From Methanothrix sp. (GTDB lineage: Archaea > Halobacteriota > Methanosarcinia > Methanotrichales > Methanotrichaceae), in assembly GCA_029907715.1 (NCBI GenBank), contig JARYLI010000003.1, positions 1 to 64,000 of the forward strand: a stretch of 64,000 nucleotides of DNA. Direction: 5' to 3'. Each line of letters opens with the position of its first letter. Position 1 is the stretch's first letter. The translations under genes and the position numbers were made by a program. The notes beneath the pieces were generated by a model. That model had not been told where the DNA came from, did no database searches, and saw only the letters and a program-made list of their open reading frames with translations. Below, in pieces: positions 27,777 through 36,301 of this stretch.

Positions 27777-27908
27777 CGCTCTTATGTCTTCAGCAATCTG
27801 AAGGACATGCAAGCCGGTTGCTGGATGCACTCATTCACTCGCCGGTGGGGGGGGGGCGCATAGCATGACTGGTGCCTCTAAAGGTAAGTTATCACATGGA
27901 TATGAGCG
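27777..27908 (+). mobile_element. MITE family 1, copy R2 (132 bp)
   Basis: It runs from CGCTCTTATG to GATATGAGCG and is flanked by the perfect 8-bp direct repeat AACTCCGC (27769-27776 and 27909-27916). Stem arms CAGCAA and TTGCTG are kept. The middle part found in R3 and R4 is replaced by a run of ten G (27847-27856), a length worth confirming in the raw data. Confidence 0.88.
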
Positions 27909-27967
27909 AACTCCGCACCTCTCTCCAAAGCATCAAAACTCGTGGCGCAGACGCCGGACAGAAGCGC

Positions 27968-28123
27968 TTATCTCACCCTCTCGACATCCTCGGAGCGGCA
28001 TGAGGGGCACTTTGGCCCGACGCCAATTCCCTTGAACCTGTGGCCGCATGAGCGACAGACATAATCGGTAGGGAAGAACGACTCGGGGTCACCCATATCC
28101 GGAGGGCCTCCAACTGCGCACAT
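27968..28123 (-). CDS. 51-residue zinc-ribbon protein
   Basis: This small gene encodes MCAVGGPPDMGDPESFFPTD followed by a zinc ribbon with CRSCGHRFKGIG and CPSCRS, then a basic end. The four cysteines are spaced as a rubredoxin/zinc-ribbon knuckle pair. GAGGTGA stands 6-7 bases before ATG 28123 and a TATA box, AAGTATATTTAATG, is at about 28155-28168, so it has a full set of expression signals. Such proteins may bind nucleic acid or act as small metal proteins; the role is unknown. Confidence 0.8.
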   Translation of the reverse strand: MCAVGGPPDMGDPESFFPTDYVCRSCGHRFKGIGVGPKCPSCRSEDVERVR

Positions 28124-28312
28124 GAAATCACCTCAAAGATATATCATCAAAAATCATTAAATATACTTTTCGGAGTCTGTCCGGTCGATGCCAGGGATGA
28201 TGCTACGAGCTTTCTCCATGCAGAAGACCGGATGCAAAGCTTGATTTTGTGGACCCGGGAACATCTTTTCCTGCGAAATCGATTTAAGAGATGAGGCAGA
28301 AAACAAAGATAG

Positions 28313-29494
28313 ATGAGCGACTTCTCCGCAAATCAGTTTCTTGAGATGGCCGGCACCCCTCCTCTGGACATAGAGATATGCGATGTGACGCTGAGGGATG
28401 GGGAACAGATGCCAGGGGTCGTGTTCAAGCCTGAGGAGAAGCTCGAGATAGCCAGGATGCTCGACGAGATCGGCGTTGAGATCATAGAGGCCGGATTTCC
28501 GGTGGTCTCAAAGAGCGAGAAGAACGCGGTGAAAGAGGTCTGCAATCTCGGCCTGAACGCGAAGATATCCGCCCTCTCCAGGTCCAGGCAGTCTGATGTC
28601 GATGCAGCCATCGATTGCGGTGTTGATATGGTGAGCGTCTTCATAGCGACATCCGATCTCCACCTCAAATACAAGCTGCACATGACATGCGCAGAGGCGA
28701 TAAGGTGCGCGCTTGAGACGGTTGAGTACGCAAAGGATCATGGCTTGATAGTGAGATTCTCAGCTGAGGATGCGACACGAACGGATTTCAACACGCTCAA
28801 AAAGCTATACAAAAAAGCAGAGGAGTACCACGCTGACTATGTGAGCGTGGCCGACACGGTCGGCATAATGAACCCCAGAACGATGTACTACATGATCAGC
28901 GAGATCAGGAAGATTGTGAGCGTGCCGATATGCGTTCACTGCCACGACGATCTCGGTCTCGCGCTGGCAAACACCCTTGCCGGCGCAGAGGCCGGTGCGA
29001 AGCAGCTCCACACCACCGTCAACGGCATCGGCGAGAGGAGCGGGAACACGCCACTTGAGGAGCTGCTCGTCAACCTCCGCCTTCACTACGGCATAGACCG
29101 CTACGACCTGGGCAGGCTCAAGTCAATATCCTCTGTGGTTGAGAGGTATTCGGGCGTGCCGGTGGCAAAGAACAAGGCCGTCGTCGGGGAGAACGCATTT
29201 GCCCACGAATCCGGGATCCATGTTGCCGCGGTCCTTGAGGAGCCCAGGACCTATGAGCTCTACTCCCCTGAGATGGTGGGGGCTGAGAGGAGGATCATCA
29301 TCGGGAAGCACACAGGAGCCAAGGCGCTCAAGTACATCACGAAGAAGATGGGCTATGACCTGGAGAAAAAGGATCTCTGCCTCCTTGCTGAGAAGGTGAA
29401 GACCGCGAGCGAGTTCAAGAGACCGATAACATGCGATGAGCTGAGAAGGCTGATCCTCGATCTCAACATAGAGTTTGTGTACAACGGTCCGTAA
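28313..29494 (+). CDS. aksA: homocitrate synthase (coenzyme B pathway)
   Basis: A 393-residue member of the isopropylmalate/homocitrate synthase family. The start of the barrel is ICDVTLRDGEQMPGVVF (metal and 2-oxo-acid site), HCHDDLGLALAN carries the metal-binding His pair, and NGIGERSGNTPLEE follows. The C-terminal subdomain is shorter than in LeuA and lacks its leucine-binding domain, as in AksA. AksA condenses acetyl-CoA with 2-oxoglutarate and its longer homologues on the way to the 7-mercaptoheptanoyl chain of coenzyme B. The assignment over citramalate synthase is by sequence resemblance. A TATA box (GATTTAAGAG, 28281-28290) suggests a leaderless message. Confidence 0.88.
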   Translation: MSDFSANQFLEMAGTPPLDIEICDVTLRDGEQMPGVVFKPEEKLEIARMLDEIGVEIIEAGFPVVSKSEKNAVKEVCNLGLNAKISALSRSRQSDVDAAIDCGVDMVSVFIATSDLHLKYKLHMTCAEAIRCALETVEYAKDHGLIVRFSAEDATRTDFNTLKKLYKKAEEYHADYVSVADTVGIMNPRTMYYMISEIRKIVSVPICVHCHDDLGLALANTLAGAEAGAKQLHTTVNGIGERSGNTPLEELLVNLRLHYGIDRYDLGRLKSISSVVERYSGVPVAKNKAVVGENAFAHESGIHVAAVLEEPRTYELYSPEMVGAERRIIIGKHTGAKALKYITKKMGYDLEKKDLCLLAEKVKTASEFKRPITCDELRRLILDLNIEFVYNGP

Positions 29495-29564
29495 TGGGAG
29501 ACAATAATCACGATCTTCTGTGGCACCTCTCTGAAATCCTGGTTTTCCATCAGCGGAGAAATAC

Positions 29565-31490
29565 ATGAAGAAAGCGATGAGCAACGTTGACGTGGCTGCT
29601 ATCGCGGCTGAGCTCCAGTCCCGTATTGTCGGTGGATTCTTTGGCAAGGCCTACCAGAGTTCTGGAGATGCAATCTGGCTCACGGTCCAGGCGCGCGAGG
29701 GCAGGCTCGATATAATTCTGGAGGCGGGAAGAAGGGCGCATGTCACCAGGAGAGAAAGGGTGGTGGGCAGAACGCCCCCGCAGTTCCCTGCGATGCTCCG
29801 CTCACGTCTCTCCGGCGGGAGAATCGTGAGCGTTGAGCAGCACGACTTCGATAGGGTGCTGGAGATATGTGTTGAAAGAGCAGAAGGAAGATATCGCATT
29901 GTTGTAGAACTCTTCCCGAAGGGTAACATACTGCTTCTCGATGAGGATATGAGGATCATACTCCCGCTCAGGCCGATGAGCTTCAGGGACAGGAAGCTGA
30001 TCGCTGGCGAGAAGTATGCCTATCATGCCGGGGCAGAGGATCCGAGAAGGGTGTCGATCGAGAGGCTCAGGGAGATCCTGCGCGGCTCAGACACAGATCT
30101 CGTGAGAGCTCTTGTTCGCAACCTGAACATGGGCGGGACATACGGAGAGGAGGTCTGCCTCAGGGCAGGGGTGGAGAAGAATATCCCTGCAGCAGATCTA
30201 TCTGAGGAGGAGATCTCAAGGGTGCATTCGGCTCTGAGAGATGTGTTCGATCTCAGGGAGATCAGGCCTCAGATAGTTTACATGGATGGGGCGCCGTTTG
30301 ATGTGATCCCCTTCCCTCTTGAGGTTTACAGGGGACTCGAGTCGAGATCCTTCGAGAGGTTCAGCGATGCGCTCGATGAGTTCTTCGTGGCAGAGCCGGA
30401 GATGCCAAAACCCAGCGCTCTTGAGAGGAGGCTTGAGCTTCAGAGGGCTGCTGTCGATGAGCTCAGAGCGAGGGAGACCCAGATGGCCTCGATGGGAGAT
30501 CTCATATACCAGCGGTATTCTGAGATCGACTCGATTCTGAAGGCGATAGCAGGCGCAAGGGAGAAGGGGCTCTCATACAGTGAGATCTGGGAGAGGATAC
30601 GGAGCTCTGGGCAGTCTGCCATAAAATCTCTGGATTACAGCGGCGAGATGGTCGTCGAGCTTGATGGGGTCGCTCTGGAGCTGAACGCGGGTCTCACAGT
30701 GCCCCAGAACGCGGGAAGGTACTACGAGCGTGCGAAGGAGCTGGCGAAGAAGGCCGCAGGAGCAGAGGAGGCTCTCCGAAAGACGGAAGAGCTCCTCCAG
30801 CGTGGAGAGGAGCGCAGAAGGTCCCCAGTTTTGAAGCGAAGGCAGAAACCGAGATGGTTCGAGAGGTTCAGGTGGTTCTTCTCATCAGACGGATTCCTGG
30901 TCATAGGCGGCAGGGATGCGGATGGCAACGAGGAGATATACCTCAAGTACCTGGAGAAGAGGGATCTTGCGCTTCACACAGACTACCCTGGAGCGCCGCT
31001 GACGGTGATAAAGACAGAGGGGCGGGAGGTGCCGGAGCGCACCGTGCAGGAGGCAGCAGAGTTCGCTGTGAGCTACAGCAACCTCTGGAGGGAGGGCGTG
31101 GCATCGGGCGACTGTTACTTGGTCAGAGGTGAGCAGGTCACAAAGACGCCCGAGCACGGTGAGTTCCTCCGGAAGGGTGCGTTTGTAGTCCGCGGGGAGC
31201 GCAGGTATCTGAGAGATGTCCCTCTGGGGGTTGCCCTGGCGATCGCCGATGGATCCCTGATAGGCGGGCCGGTCTCTGCTGTGAGATCCAAAAGTTCGGG
31301 GGCGATCGAGCTGGAGCCAGGCGAGTACATGCCTGATGATCTCGCGAAGATGATCTACAGGCATCTCCTCGAGATCTGCGAGGACAGGAGGTACCTGAAG
31401 GCGATCGCGTCCCCTGATAAGATAGTGGCATTCCTGCCTCCCGGGGGATCCAGGATCAGGCGGTTCGATGTGAAGGAGCTCGGCGTTTAG
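29565..31490 (+). CDS. rqcH: ribosome quality control protein RqcH (NFACT family)
   Basis: A 641-residue NFACT protein, the archaeal relative of Rqc2/NEMF. It has an NFACT-N domain (residues about 1-180), a helix-hairpin-helix region, a long coiled coil (about 285-420, rich in Glu, Arg and Lys) and an NFACT-R domain from KPRWFERFRWFFSSDGFLVI, including KYLEKRDLALHTD and AVSYSNLWREG. The family binds obstructed large subunits and helps add C-terminal tails to stalled chains. The N-terminal part VAAIAAELQSRIVGGFFGKA matches the family start. It follows aksA by 70 bases. Confidence 0.9.
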   Translation: MKKAMSNVDVAAIAAELQSRIVGGFFGKAYQSSGDAIWLTVQAREGRLDIILEAGRRAHVTRRERVVGRTPPQFPAMLRSRLSGGRIVSVEQHDFDRVLEICVERAEGRYRIVVELFPKGNILLLDEDMRIILPLRPMSFRDRKLIAGEKYAYHAGAEDPRRVSIERLREILRGSDTDLVRALVRNLNMGGTYGEEVCLRAGVEKNIPAADLSEEEISRVHSALRDVFDLREIRPQIVYMDGAPFDVIPFPLEVYRGLESRSFERFSDALDEFFVAEPEMPKPSALERRLELQRAAVDELRARETQMASMGDLIYQRYSEIDSILKAIAGAREKGLSYSEIWERIRSSGQSAIKSLDYSGEMVVELDGVALELNAGLTVPQNAGRYYERAKELAKKAAGAEEALRKTEELLQRGEERRRSPVLKRRQKPRWFERFRWFFSSDGFLVIGGRDADGNEEIYLKYLEKRDLALHTDYPGAPLTVIKTEGREVPERTVQEAAEFAVSYSNLWREGVASGDCYLVRGEQVTKTPEHGEFLRKGAFVVRGERRYLRDVPLGVALAIADGSLIGGPVSAVRSKSSGAIELEPGEYMPDDLAKMIYRHLLEICEDRRYLKAIASPDKIVAFLPPGGSRIRRFDVKELGV

Positions 31491-31555
31491 GGAGCGTGTA
31501 TCTCGTCAATCGCCTTAACCGAAAAACTTATATTCGACGAAAGCCGTAAGGATGA

Positions 31556-31625
31556 TTGGGCAAAAGTCGGAGATTGTTTTTCCTCCCTCCTACATCCCAC
31601 AACGGCTTTTGCTCGCACTTCTCTT
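31556..31625 (+). ncRNA. candidate small structured RNA
   Basis: In a 339-base gap without genes, a good BRE/TATA (CCGAAAAACTTATATTCG, centred near 31530) points to a start about 25 bases on. There a hairpin begins: GCAAAAGTCG (31560-31569) pairs with CGGCTTTTGC (31603-31612), ten pairs including one G-U. An inner GGAG/CTCC helix may extend it, and a pyrimidine-rich tail follows. No coding frame explains it. It is a prediction from promoter position and folding only. Confidence 0.4.
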
Positions 31626-31829
31626 CTTTCTCACAAGCTTCGAAGGCGCGTGATTCCAGATGCGATGTCAGATCAGCGGAGATGTGATTGGGTGTGTCGA
31701 TATCTCTCCCGTACTGCTGAGCGGGGTAGGCCAGATCTGTCGTAATGCATCAACAGGTCGCATCAATCCCTCTCTTCCGTATCCTTCTCCATACAGCTTA
31801 AAATACCAGATCCGTCAATCTTCCTCTGG

Positions 31830-32450
31830 ATGAGAGAGCTGACGTCTTTGGTGCTCGCGGCTGCGATCCTCGCAGCGTTTGCATGCGTGATTGTTCTTGG
31901 CGACAGGGCAGAATCGACATCAGTAGATGAGTACATAAGCGCCTCACGGGGTGAAGTCAAGCCTGTCTTCGACCCGAGGTTCCCAGCTGACCCCAGAAGT
32001 TCCAGAAAGCTCTGGGAGGCGAGGAAGGATTCAAGCGCAGATTCTGCAAGCGCAGATTCTGAAATGGAAGCGCCCCCTGAGAACATATCAGAAGCATCCG
32101 CTGCGCCTGTCGTTGAGGAAAAGGCGCCGGATATCTCCGGCAGGCTGAGCTTCGTGCTGAAGGACCTGACATCGAAGAGAGTGGAGCTGCAGCTCTACCG
32201 GCTTGATGATACTCTCTTCGGCCATGGCACCATATCCGAGAACAGCTCGACCCAGCGGGTATCCGCAGTAGGAGACATCAGGGGTAACGCGCTCGAGCTG
32301 GATCTCATCTCCGAATACACCATCTACAGGCTCAAGATCGATTCGAGCAAAAGCCCCATGACAGGCACCTTCACAGCATACAGAGCTGATGCATCATCGT
32401 GGCCTGGTGTGGTGTACCAGGAGGGCGCCGAAGGAGCCGGCATCGCATAA
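31830..32450 (+). CDS. secreted or anchored hypothetical protein, C-terminal domain shared with the 57.6-kb protein
   Basis: A 206-residue protein with a hydrophobic N-terminal segment (SLVLAAAILAAFACVIVLG) that can be a signal peptide or anchor. A Ser/Glu/Ala-rich linker (about 60-95) is followed by a beta-rich domain, DISGRLSFVLKDL to the end. That domain has the same order of motifs (SGxxSxxL, VELxLY, GxGxI, LDLI, GTxT) as the C-terminal domain of the protein encoded at 57612-58253. TATA-like GCTTAAAATACC (31795-31806) lies about 25 bases before the ATG, so it is probably leaderless. Function unknown. Confidence 0.75.
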   Translation: MRELTSLVLAAAILAAFACVIVLGDRAESTSVDEYISASRGEVKPVFDPRFPADPRSSRKLWEARKDSSADSASADSEMEAPPENISEASAAPVVEEKAPDISGRLSFVLKDLTSKRVELQLYRLDDTLFGHGTISENSSTQRVSAVGDIRGNALELDLISEYTIYRLKIDSSKSPMTGTFTAYRADASSWPGVVYQEGAEGAGIA

Positions 32451-32649
32451 GAGGCGGTTTCTGACTTCCAGGCACCTCTGCATGCGCCGCTCTTGGCGCA
32501 CATGATGCCGGTGGATCCGAGAGAGACCAGGTTCAGCCACCCACATAGATCCGAATGCAAAACCGCGCTCCTGTCATTCGTGGATCCACAGGACGAAGAT
32601 AAATGGCTGCCAGCAGCGATCGCGTGCTAAAGATGCTGATTTTAAATTA

Positions 32650-32823
32650 CGCTCTTATGTATTCAGCAACTTGGAGGTCATGCAGGCCGGTTGCTGAGTG
32701 CACTCATTCGCTCGCCAGGCCTTCGACTTCGTCGAAACTCTTCGACGCAGTCGGAGATAAGTCGAAACGGGCGAATAGCATGACTGATGCCTCTTCGGGC
32801 AAGTTATCAGATGGATAAGAGCA
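32650..32823 (+). mobile_element. MITE family 1, copy R3 (174 bp)
   Basis: The longest intact copy. It runs from CGCTCTTATG to GGATAAGAGCA and is flanked by the perfect 8-bp direct repeat TTAAATTA (32642-32649 and 32824-32831). It carries a hairpin CAGCAAC/GGTTGCTG, a middle block of TTCGAC/GTCGAA stems, and the core AATAGCATGACTGATGCC. It occupies the 434-base gap between the secreted protein and speA; I see no gene there. Confidence 0.9.
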
Positions 32824-32884
32824 TTAAATTATTCGTGGATCACAGGAGGATGGATGGCTGCCAGAGGTGGCAGACCACCGATCC

Positions 32885-34834
32885 TCAGATGCGACCGGTC
32901 TCAATAACCCTGAGAGCTGCCCTGCCCTCTGACCCATGCTTGTCATCCCCCTTTGCCTCGGAGGCCAGGCATGGGGAGTTGAAGTATGTGGTCGTCCTGA
33001 GCGCACTCCTGATCTCCTCAAGCACCGCCTCCAGCCGCGGGTCCGCCGCACATCTCTCGCTGAGCCGCTTGATGTATGCATCTGTGTCGTAGTTGAAGAA
33101 CCTAAGTAGCTTCTCGCATGTATCTCCAGGTATGCGTCTGCATATCTTCCAGCTGCTCCCATCAACAAGCACATGGATCTCTGTAACGCAGCCGAGGAGG
33201 TTGTGGAAGTCCCCGAGCGTGTCCTGGTAGGCTCCCAGAAGGAATATGCCCATGTAGTAGTCCTCGCCCCTGCTGAGCTTGTGTAGCTCTATGGCCTCCT
33301 TCCCACCCGCGAAGCTCTTTATCTCGCCATCCGAATCACATGTTATGTCCGCTATGGTCCCGGATTCTGATGGCACCTCCCTGAGCCTGTGGAGGGGCAT
33401 GATCGGGAAGATCTGGCCCACACCCCACATGTCCGGCACCGACTGGAAGAGCGAGAAGTTCCCTATGTACTTCTGCCCAACCAGCTTCTTCAGCTCCCTG
33501 AACTCCTCGGAGTTGTCGCCAGCCTGTCTTGCCAGGCTCACGGCCTTCTGGCAGACCATCCAGAAGAGCATCTCCCCCTTCGCGCGTTCCTCAAGCCCGA
33601 TATTGCCCAGGTTGAACGAGTCGAGAAGCTCATCTCTGTAATGGAGTGCATCGTGGTAGTACTCCTTGTAGTTCTTGAGGTTGATGTTCTTGAAGGCAAA
33701 GTAGAGATCCTCTATCTGTATGGGATCCCCCTCAAGCGGGAACGCCACGAACCCATCCTTGGAGTTCTTCTTGCCGATTATCTTGAAGACCAGGAATGAG
33801 TGGTATGCAGCTATCGCCCTGCCGCTCTCCGAGACTATTGTGGGTGACGGCACGCCCTCCTCCTCGCATATCTTCTGGAGCGTGTAAACAATGTCGTTGC
33901 TGTACTCCCGGAGAGTGTAGTTCGCGCTCGAGGGCCCGGAGCTCTTCGAGCCATCGTAGTCTACACTCAGGCCGCCTCCCACGTTGAAGTACTCTATCTC
34001 CGCGACCTTTCTCACCTTCGCGTAGATCCTGGCGGCCTCGTTCATCGCGTGCTTTATTCTGTGTATATCGGTGATCTGAGATCCGATGTGGAAGTGTATC
34101 ATCCTGAGGCGATCGAGCAGTCCGTTCTCCTCCAGGATCTTCAGCAGCTCCAGGCACTCGATGGTCGAGAGTCCGAACTTGGCCGACTCACCGCCGGACT
34201 CGGCCCATCTGCCGCTCCCCTTCGAGAAGAGCTTGACCCTCATGCCGAGGAGAGGCCTCACCCCCATGCTCCTGGCCAGTCTCAGTATGTTGAAGATCTC
34301 CTCGAAGAGGTCCACGACTATTATTATCCTGTGCCTGTCCGATAACATCAGGGCAAGGCGGAGGAAATCATCATCCTTGTATCCATTGCAGATGAGCAGT
34401 GAGTCCTCAGGAAGATCGAGCGTCAGCGCGGCGAGCAGCTCCGCCTTTGTGCCTATCTCCAGTCCGATGTTGATCTCCCTGCCGTAATTCAGGATGTACT
34501 CTATGACCTCCTTCCTCTGGTTCACCTTCATGGGGAATACCGGCTGATACCTTCCCTGGTAGCCGAACTCTGATATGGATCCGGCAAATGCTCTGTATAT
34601 CTCCCAGATCCTGTACTCGATTATCTGGGGAAATCTGAGAAGCACCGGCAGGTTCTCTCCGGACGCCTCCAGGCTCCTGATAATGTCCATCACATCGACA
34701 CAGCATTCGCTGCTCTTGTTCGGCATCACGACGACGTTGCCCTTCTCATTGACCGAGAAGTAGCCATCGCCCCAGCCGTGAATCCCATAGAGGGCGATGG
34801 AGTCGTCAACCTTCCACATCCGCGGAGCCCCCAT
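32885..34834 (-). CDS. speA: biosynthetic arginine decarboxylase, bacterial SpeA type
   Basis: A 649-residue PLP enzyme of the fold III decarboxylase family that converts arginine to agmatine for polyamine synthesis. The PLP lysine is in YQPVFPMKVNQRKEV near residue 100. HFHIGSQITD and YFNVGGGLSVDYDGSKS bind PLP phosphate, and DMWGVGQIFPIMPLHRL is in the C-terminal barrel. Many archaea instead use the small pyruvoyl enzyme PvlArgDC, so a full-length bacterial-type SpeA suggests lateral transfer. AAGAGGTTCAG precedes the start. The agmatine-processing gene is not adjacent. Confidence 0.92.
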   Translation of the reverse strand: MGAPRMWKVDDSIALYGIHGWGDGYFSVNEKGNVVVMPNKSSECCVDVMDIIRSLEASGENLPVLLRFPQIIEYRIWEIYRAFAGSISEFGYQGRYQPVFPMKVNQRKEVIEYILNYGREINIGLEIGTKAELLAALTLDLPEDSLLICNGYKDDDFLRLALMLSDRHRIIIVVDLFEEIFNILRLARSMGVRPLLGMRVKLFSKGSGRWAESGGESAKFGLSTIECLELLKILEENGLLDRLRMIHFHIGSQITDIHRIKHAMNEAARIYAKVRKVAEIEYFNVGGGLSVDYDGSKSSGPSSANYTLREYSNDIVYTLQKICEEEGVPSPTIVSESGRAIAAYHSFLVFKIIGKKNSKDGFVAFPLEGDPIQIEDLYFAFKNINLKNYKEYYHDALHYRDELLDSFNLGNIGLEERAKGEMLFWMVCQKAVSLARQAGDNSEEFRELKKLVGQKYIGNFSLFQSVPDMWGVGQIFPIMPLHRLREVPSESGTIADITCDSDGEIKSFAGGKEAIELHKLSRGEDYYMGIFLLGAYQDTLGDFHNLLGCVTEIHVLVDGSSWKICRRIPGDTCEKLLRFFNYDTDAYIKRLSERCAADPRLEAVLEEIRSALRTTTYFNSPCLASEAKGDDKHGSEGRAALRVIETGRI

Positions 34835-35449
34835 CGCATCTGAACCTCTTGAACCAGCTGCCTGTTCTGCACCTTCCCCTCAGCCAGCCCTCAGGTGGAC
34901 TGCCCCGACTGATATTGGTAATCATCTCAGATCACTCCACAACCGATACACGGAAATGTGAATGTTCATTTGAGCGTCGATGTTGAGGGTGTTCTGATAT
35001 ATAAAGATGTGACCTCGAAATGGGGAGGAGCTGCATGCTTCTGGTAGTGTTGCATTCTGGCTGCAGTCAGAACTGTCTAAATGTGTTTCAAGTTATGTAC
35101 TAGGGATTCCCATTAACCTCCTGCTCAACGATCTGCGAATGACGTTGCATGCTTCTATCAAAAGAAGCTTTATACCAAAAAGCTGGATTGTGGGAGTCCT
35201 CACTGTAATCACAAATCTTAAGGTTGTGGGCTGGGTGCTCGCATCATTGAGATCTGCAGCATGCGGCATCGCAGTAGTTGTGAGGCATTGTGTCGATGGA
35301 CATCGATTTAGTGGCAGATTGTTTGGTGATGCGAGCCCACGATCTGATCATGGTATCTACGGAGTGCAGGTTTTCGTCAGTAGTCGGTGATGCAATGCGA
35401 CCTCCAAAGAAATAAATATCGGGAGCACCCATATCACCACGTGGGTCAA
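34835..35449. other. 615-base gap with promoter-like signals and a degenerate repeat
   Basis: No full gene is visible. At 34993-35004 GATATATAAAG is a strong TATA box, followed by GGGGAGGAG and a 22-codon frame. At about 35101-35195 lies the second copy of the element seen at 14105-14191. 35237-35360 resembles 38259-38390, sharing a 26-base block GCTCGC(A/G)TCATTGAGATC..CAGCAT. GAAATAAATATCG at 35408-35420 is the TATA box for the SDH-family gene. The region looks like a site of old insertions. Confidence 0.45.
35035..35103 (+). CDS. possible 22-residue leader peptide or small protein
   Basis: ATG 35035 opens a 22-codon frame, MLLVVLHSGCSQNCLNVFQV plus two residues, ending at TAG. GGGGAGGAG lies 6-8 bases upstream and a strong TATA box (GATATATAAAG) about 35 bases upstream. 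Two cysteines and a hydrophobic start are the only features. The signals are better than the peptide, so it may instead mark the start of an RNA. Confidence 0.25.
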   Translation: MLLVVLHSGCSQNCLNVFQVMY

Positions 35450-36301
35450 GTGTACAGTCAGATACCTGTGGATCAGATACTCAGCAACCTTTGGGTAATA
35501 CTCTTTCTGCTTCTCTTTCTCGTGCCGATGGTTCAGAGGAACGCCCTTCAGATCGCCAGGAAGCGGCTCCTCGTGAAGCTCGGAAAGAAGAGAGGCTCGC
35601 TTGTGATCACTCTTATACACAGACAGGAGGTCATAAGCTTTCTCGGGCTGCCTCTCGCAAGGTACATAGACATCGATGACAGCGAGGAGGTCCTCAGGGC
35701 GATACGCAGCGCGCCGAAGGACGTGCCCATAGACATCATACTCCACACTCCCGGAGGGCTCGCGCTTGCTGCAACGCAGATCGCCCTGGCGCTGAAGAAC
35801 CACCCTGCAAGGACGAGCGTGATAATACCACACTATGCGATGTCCGGCGGAACCCTGATCGCCCTGGCGGTGGATGAGATAATCATGGACCCGAACGCTG
35901 CTCTCGGCCCCGTGGACCCGCAGCTTGGCGACCAGACCGGGGCGTATCCGGCGACATCGATACTGAAGGTCGTTGAGAGGAAGAAGATCGACGAGATCGA
36001 TGACAGGACGCTGATACTGGCTGAGGAGGCAAGAAAGGCGGTGGAGCAGATGAAGGCGCTGCTCCGCAGGATAGTGTGCTCCGGATGTGATGAGGAGACG
36101 GTCAACAGAATCATCGAGGAGATGGTCTCCGGAAAGTACACCCACGACCACCCCTTCCTTGCAGAGGACGTGAAGGCCCTCCTGGGGGATCGCGTCAGGA
36201 CCGATGTTCCACAGGAGGTCTATGATCTCATGGCACTCTACAGGATGGACATAAGCAGGAGACGTCCCGGGGTAGAGTACGTGCCGATGTCTAAGGGTTA
36301 G
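35450..36301 (+). CDS. membrane-anchored SDH-family (ClpP-like) serine protease
   Basis: A 283-residue protein with one N-terminal membrane segment ([15 protein letters not shown], residues about 14-28) and a Clp/crotonase-like domain. The oxyanion-type loop is in [19 protein letters not shown] and the candidate nucleophile Ser is in [17 protein letters not shown]. The family (SDH_sah) comprises membrane-associated Ser-Lys-type proteases related to SppA and ClpP. The GTG start at 35450 fits a TATA box 30-40 bases upstream. Its end overlaps the convergent YgiQ gene by 11 bases. Confidence 0.85.
   Translation: MYSQIPVDQILSNLWVILFLLLFLVPMVQRNALQIARKRLLVKLGKKRGSLVITLIHRQEVISFLGLPLARYIDIDDSEEVLRAIRSAPKDVPIDIILHTPGGLALAATQIALALKNHPARTSVIIPHYAMSGGTLIALAVDEIIMDPNAALGPVDPQLGDQTGAYPATSILKVVERKKIDEIDDRTLILAEEARKAVEQMKALLRRIVCSGCDEETVNRIIEEMVSGKYTHDHPFLAEDVKALLGDRVRTDVPQEVYDLMALYRMDISRRRPGVEYVPMSKG

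Noticed and set aside
35139-35390. 83-codon frame in the gap before the SDH-family gene
   Set aside because: It runs across two degenerate repeats, has no ribosome binding site and no family resemblance.
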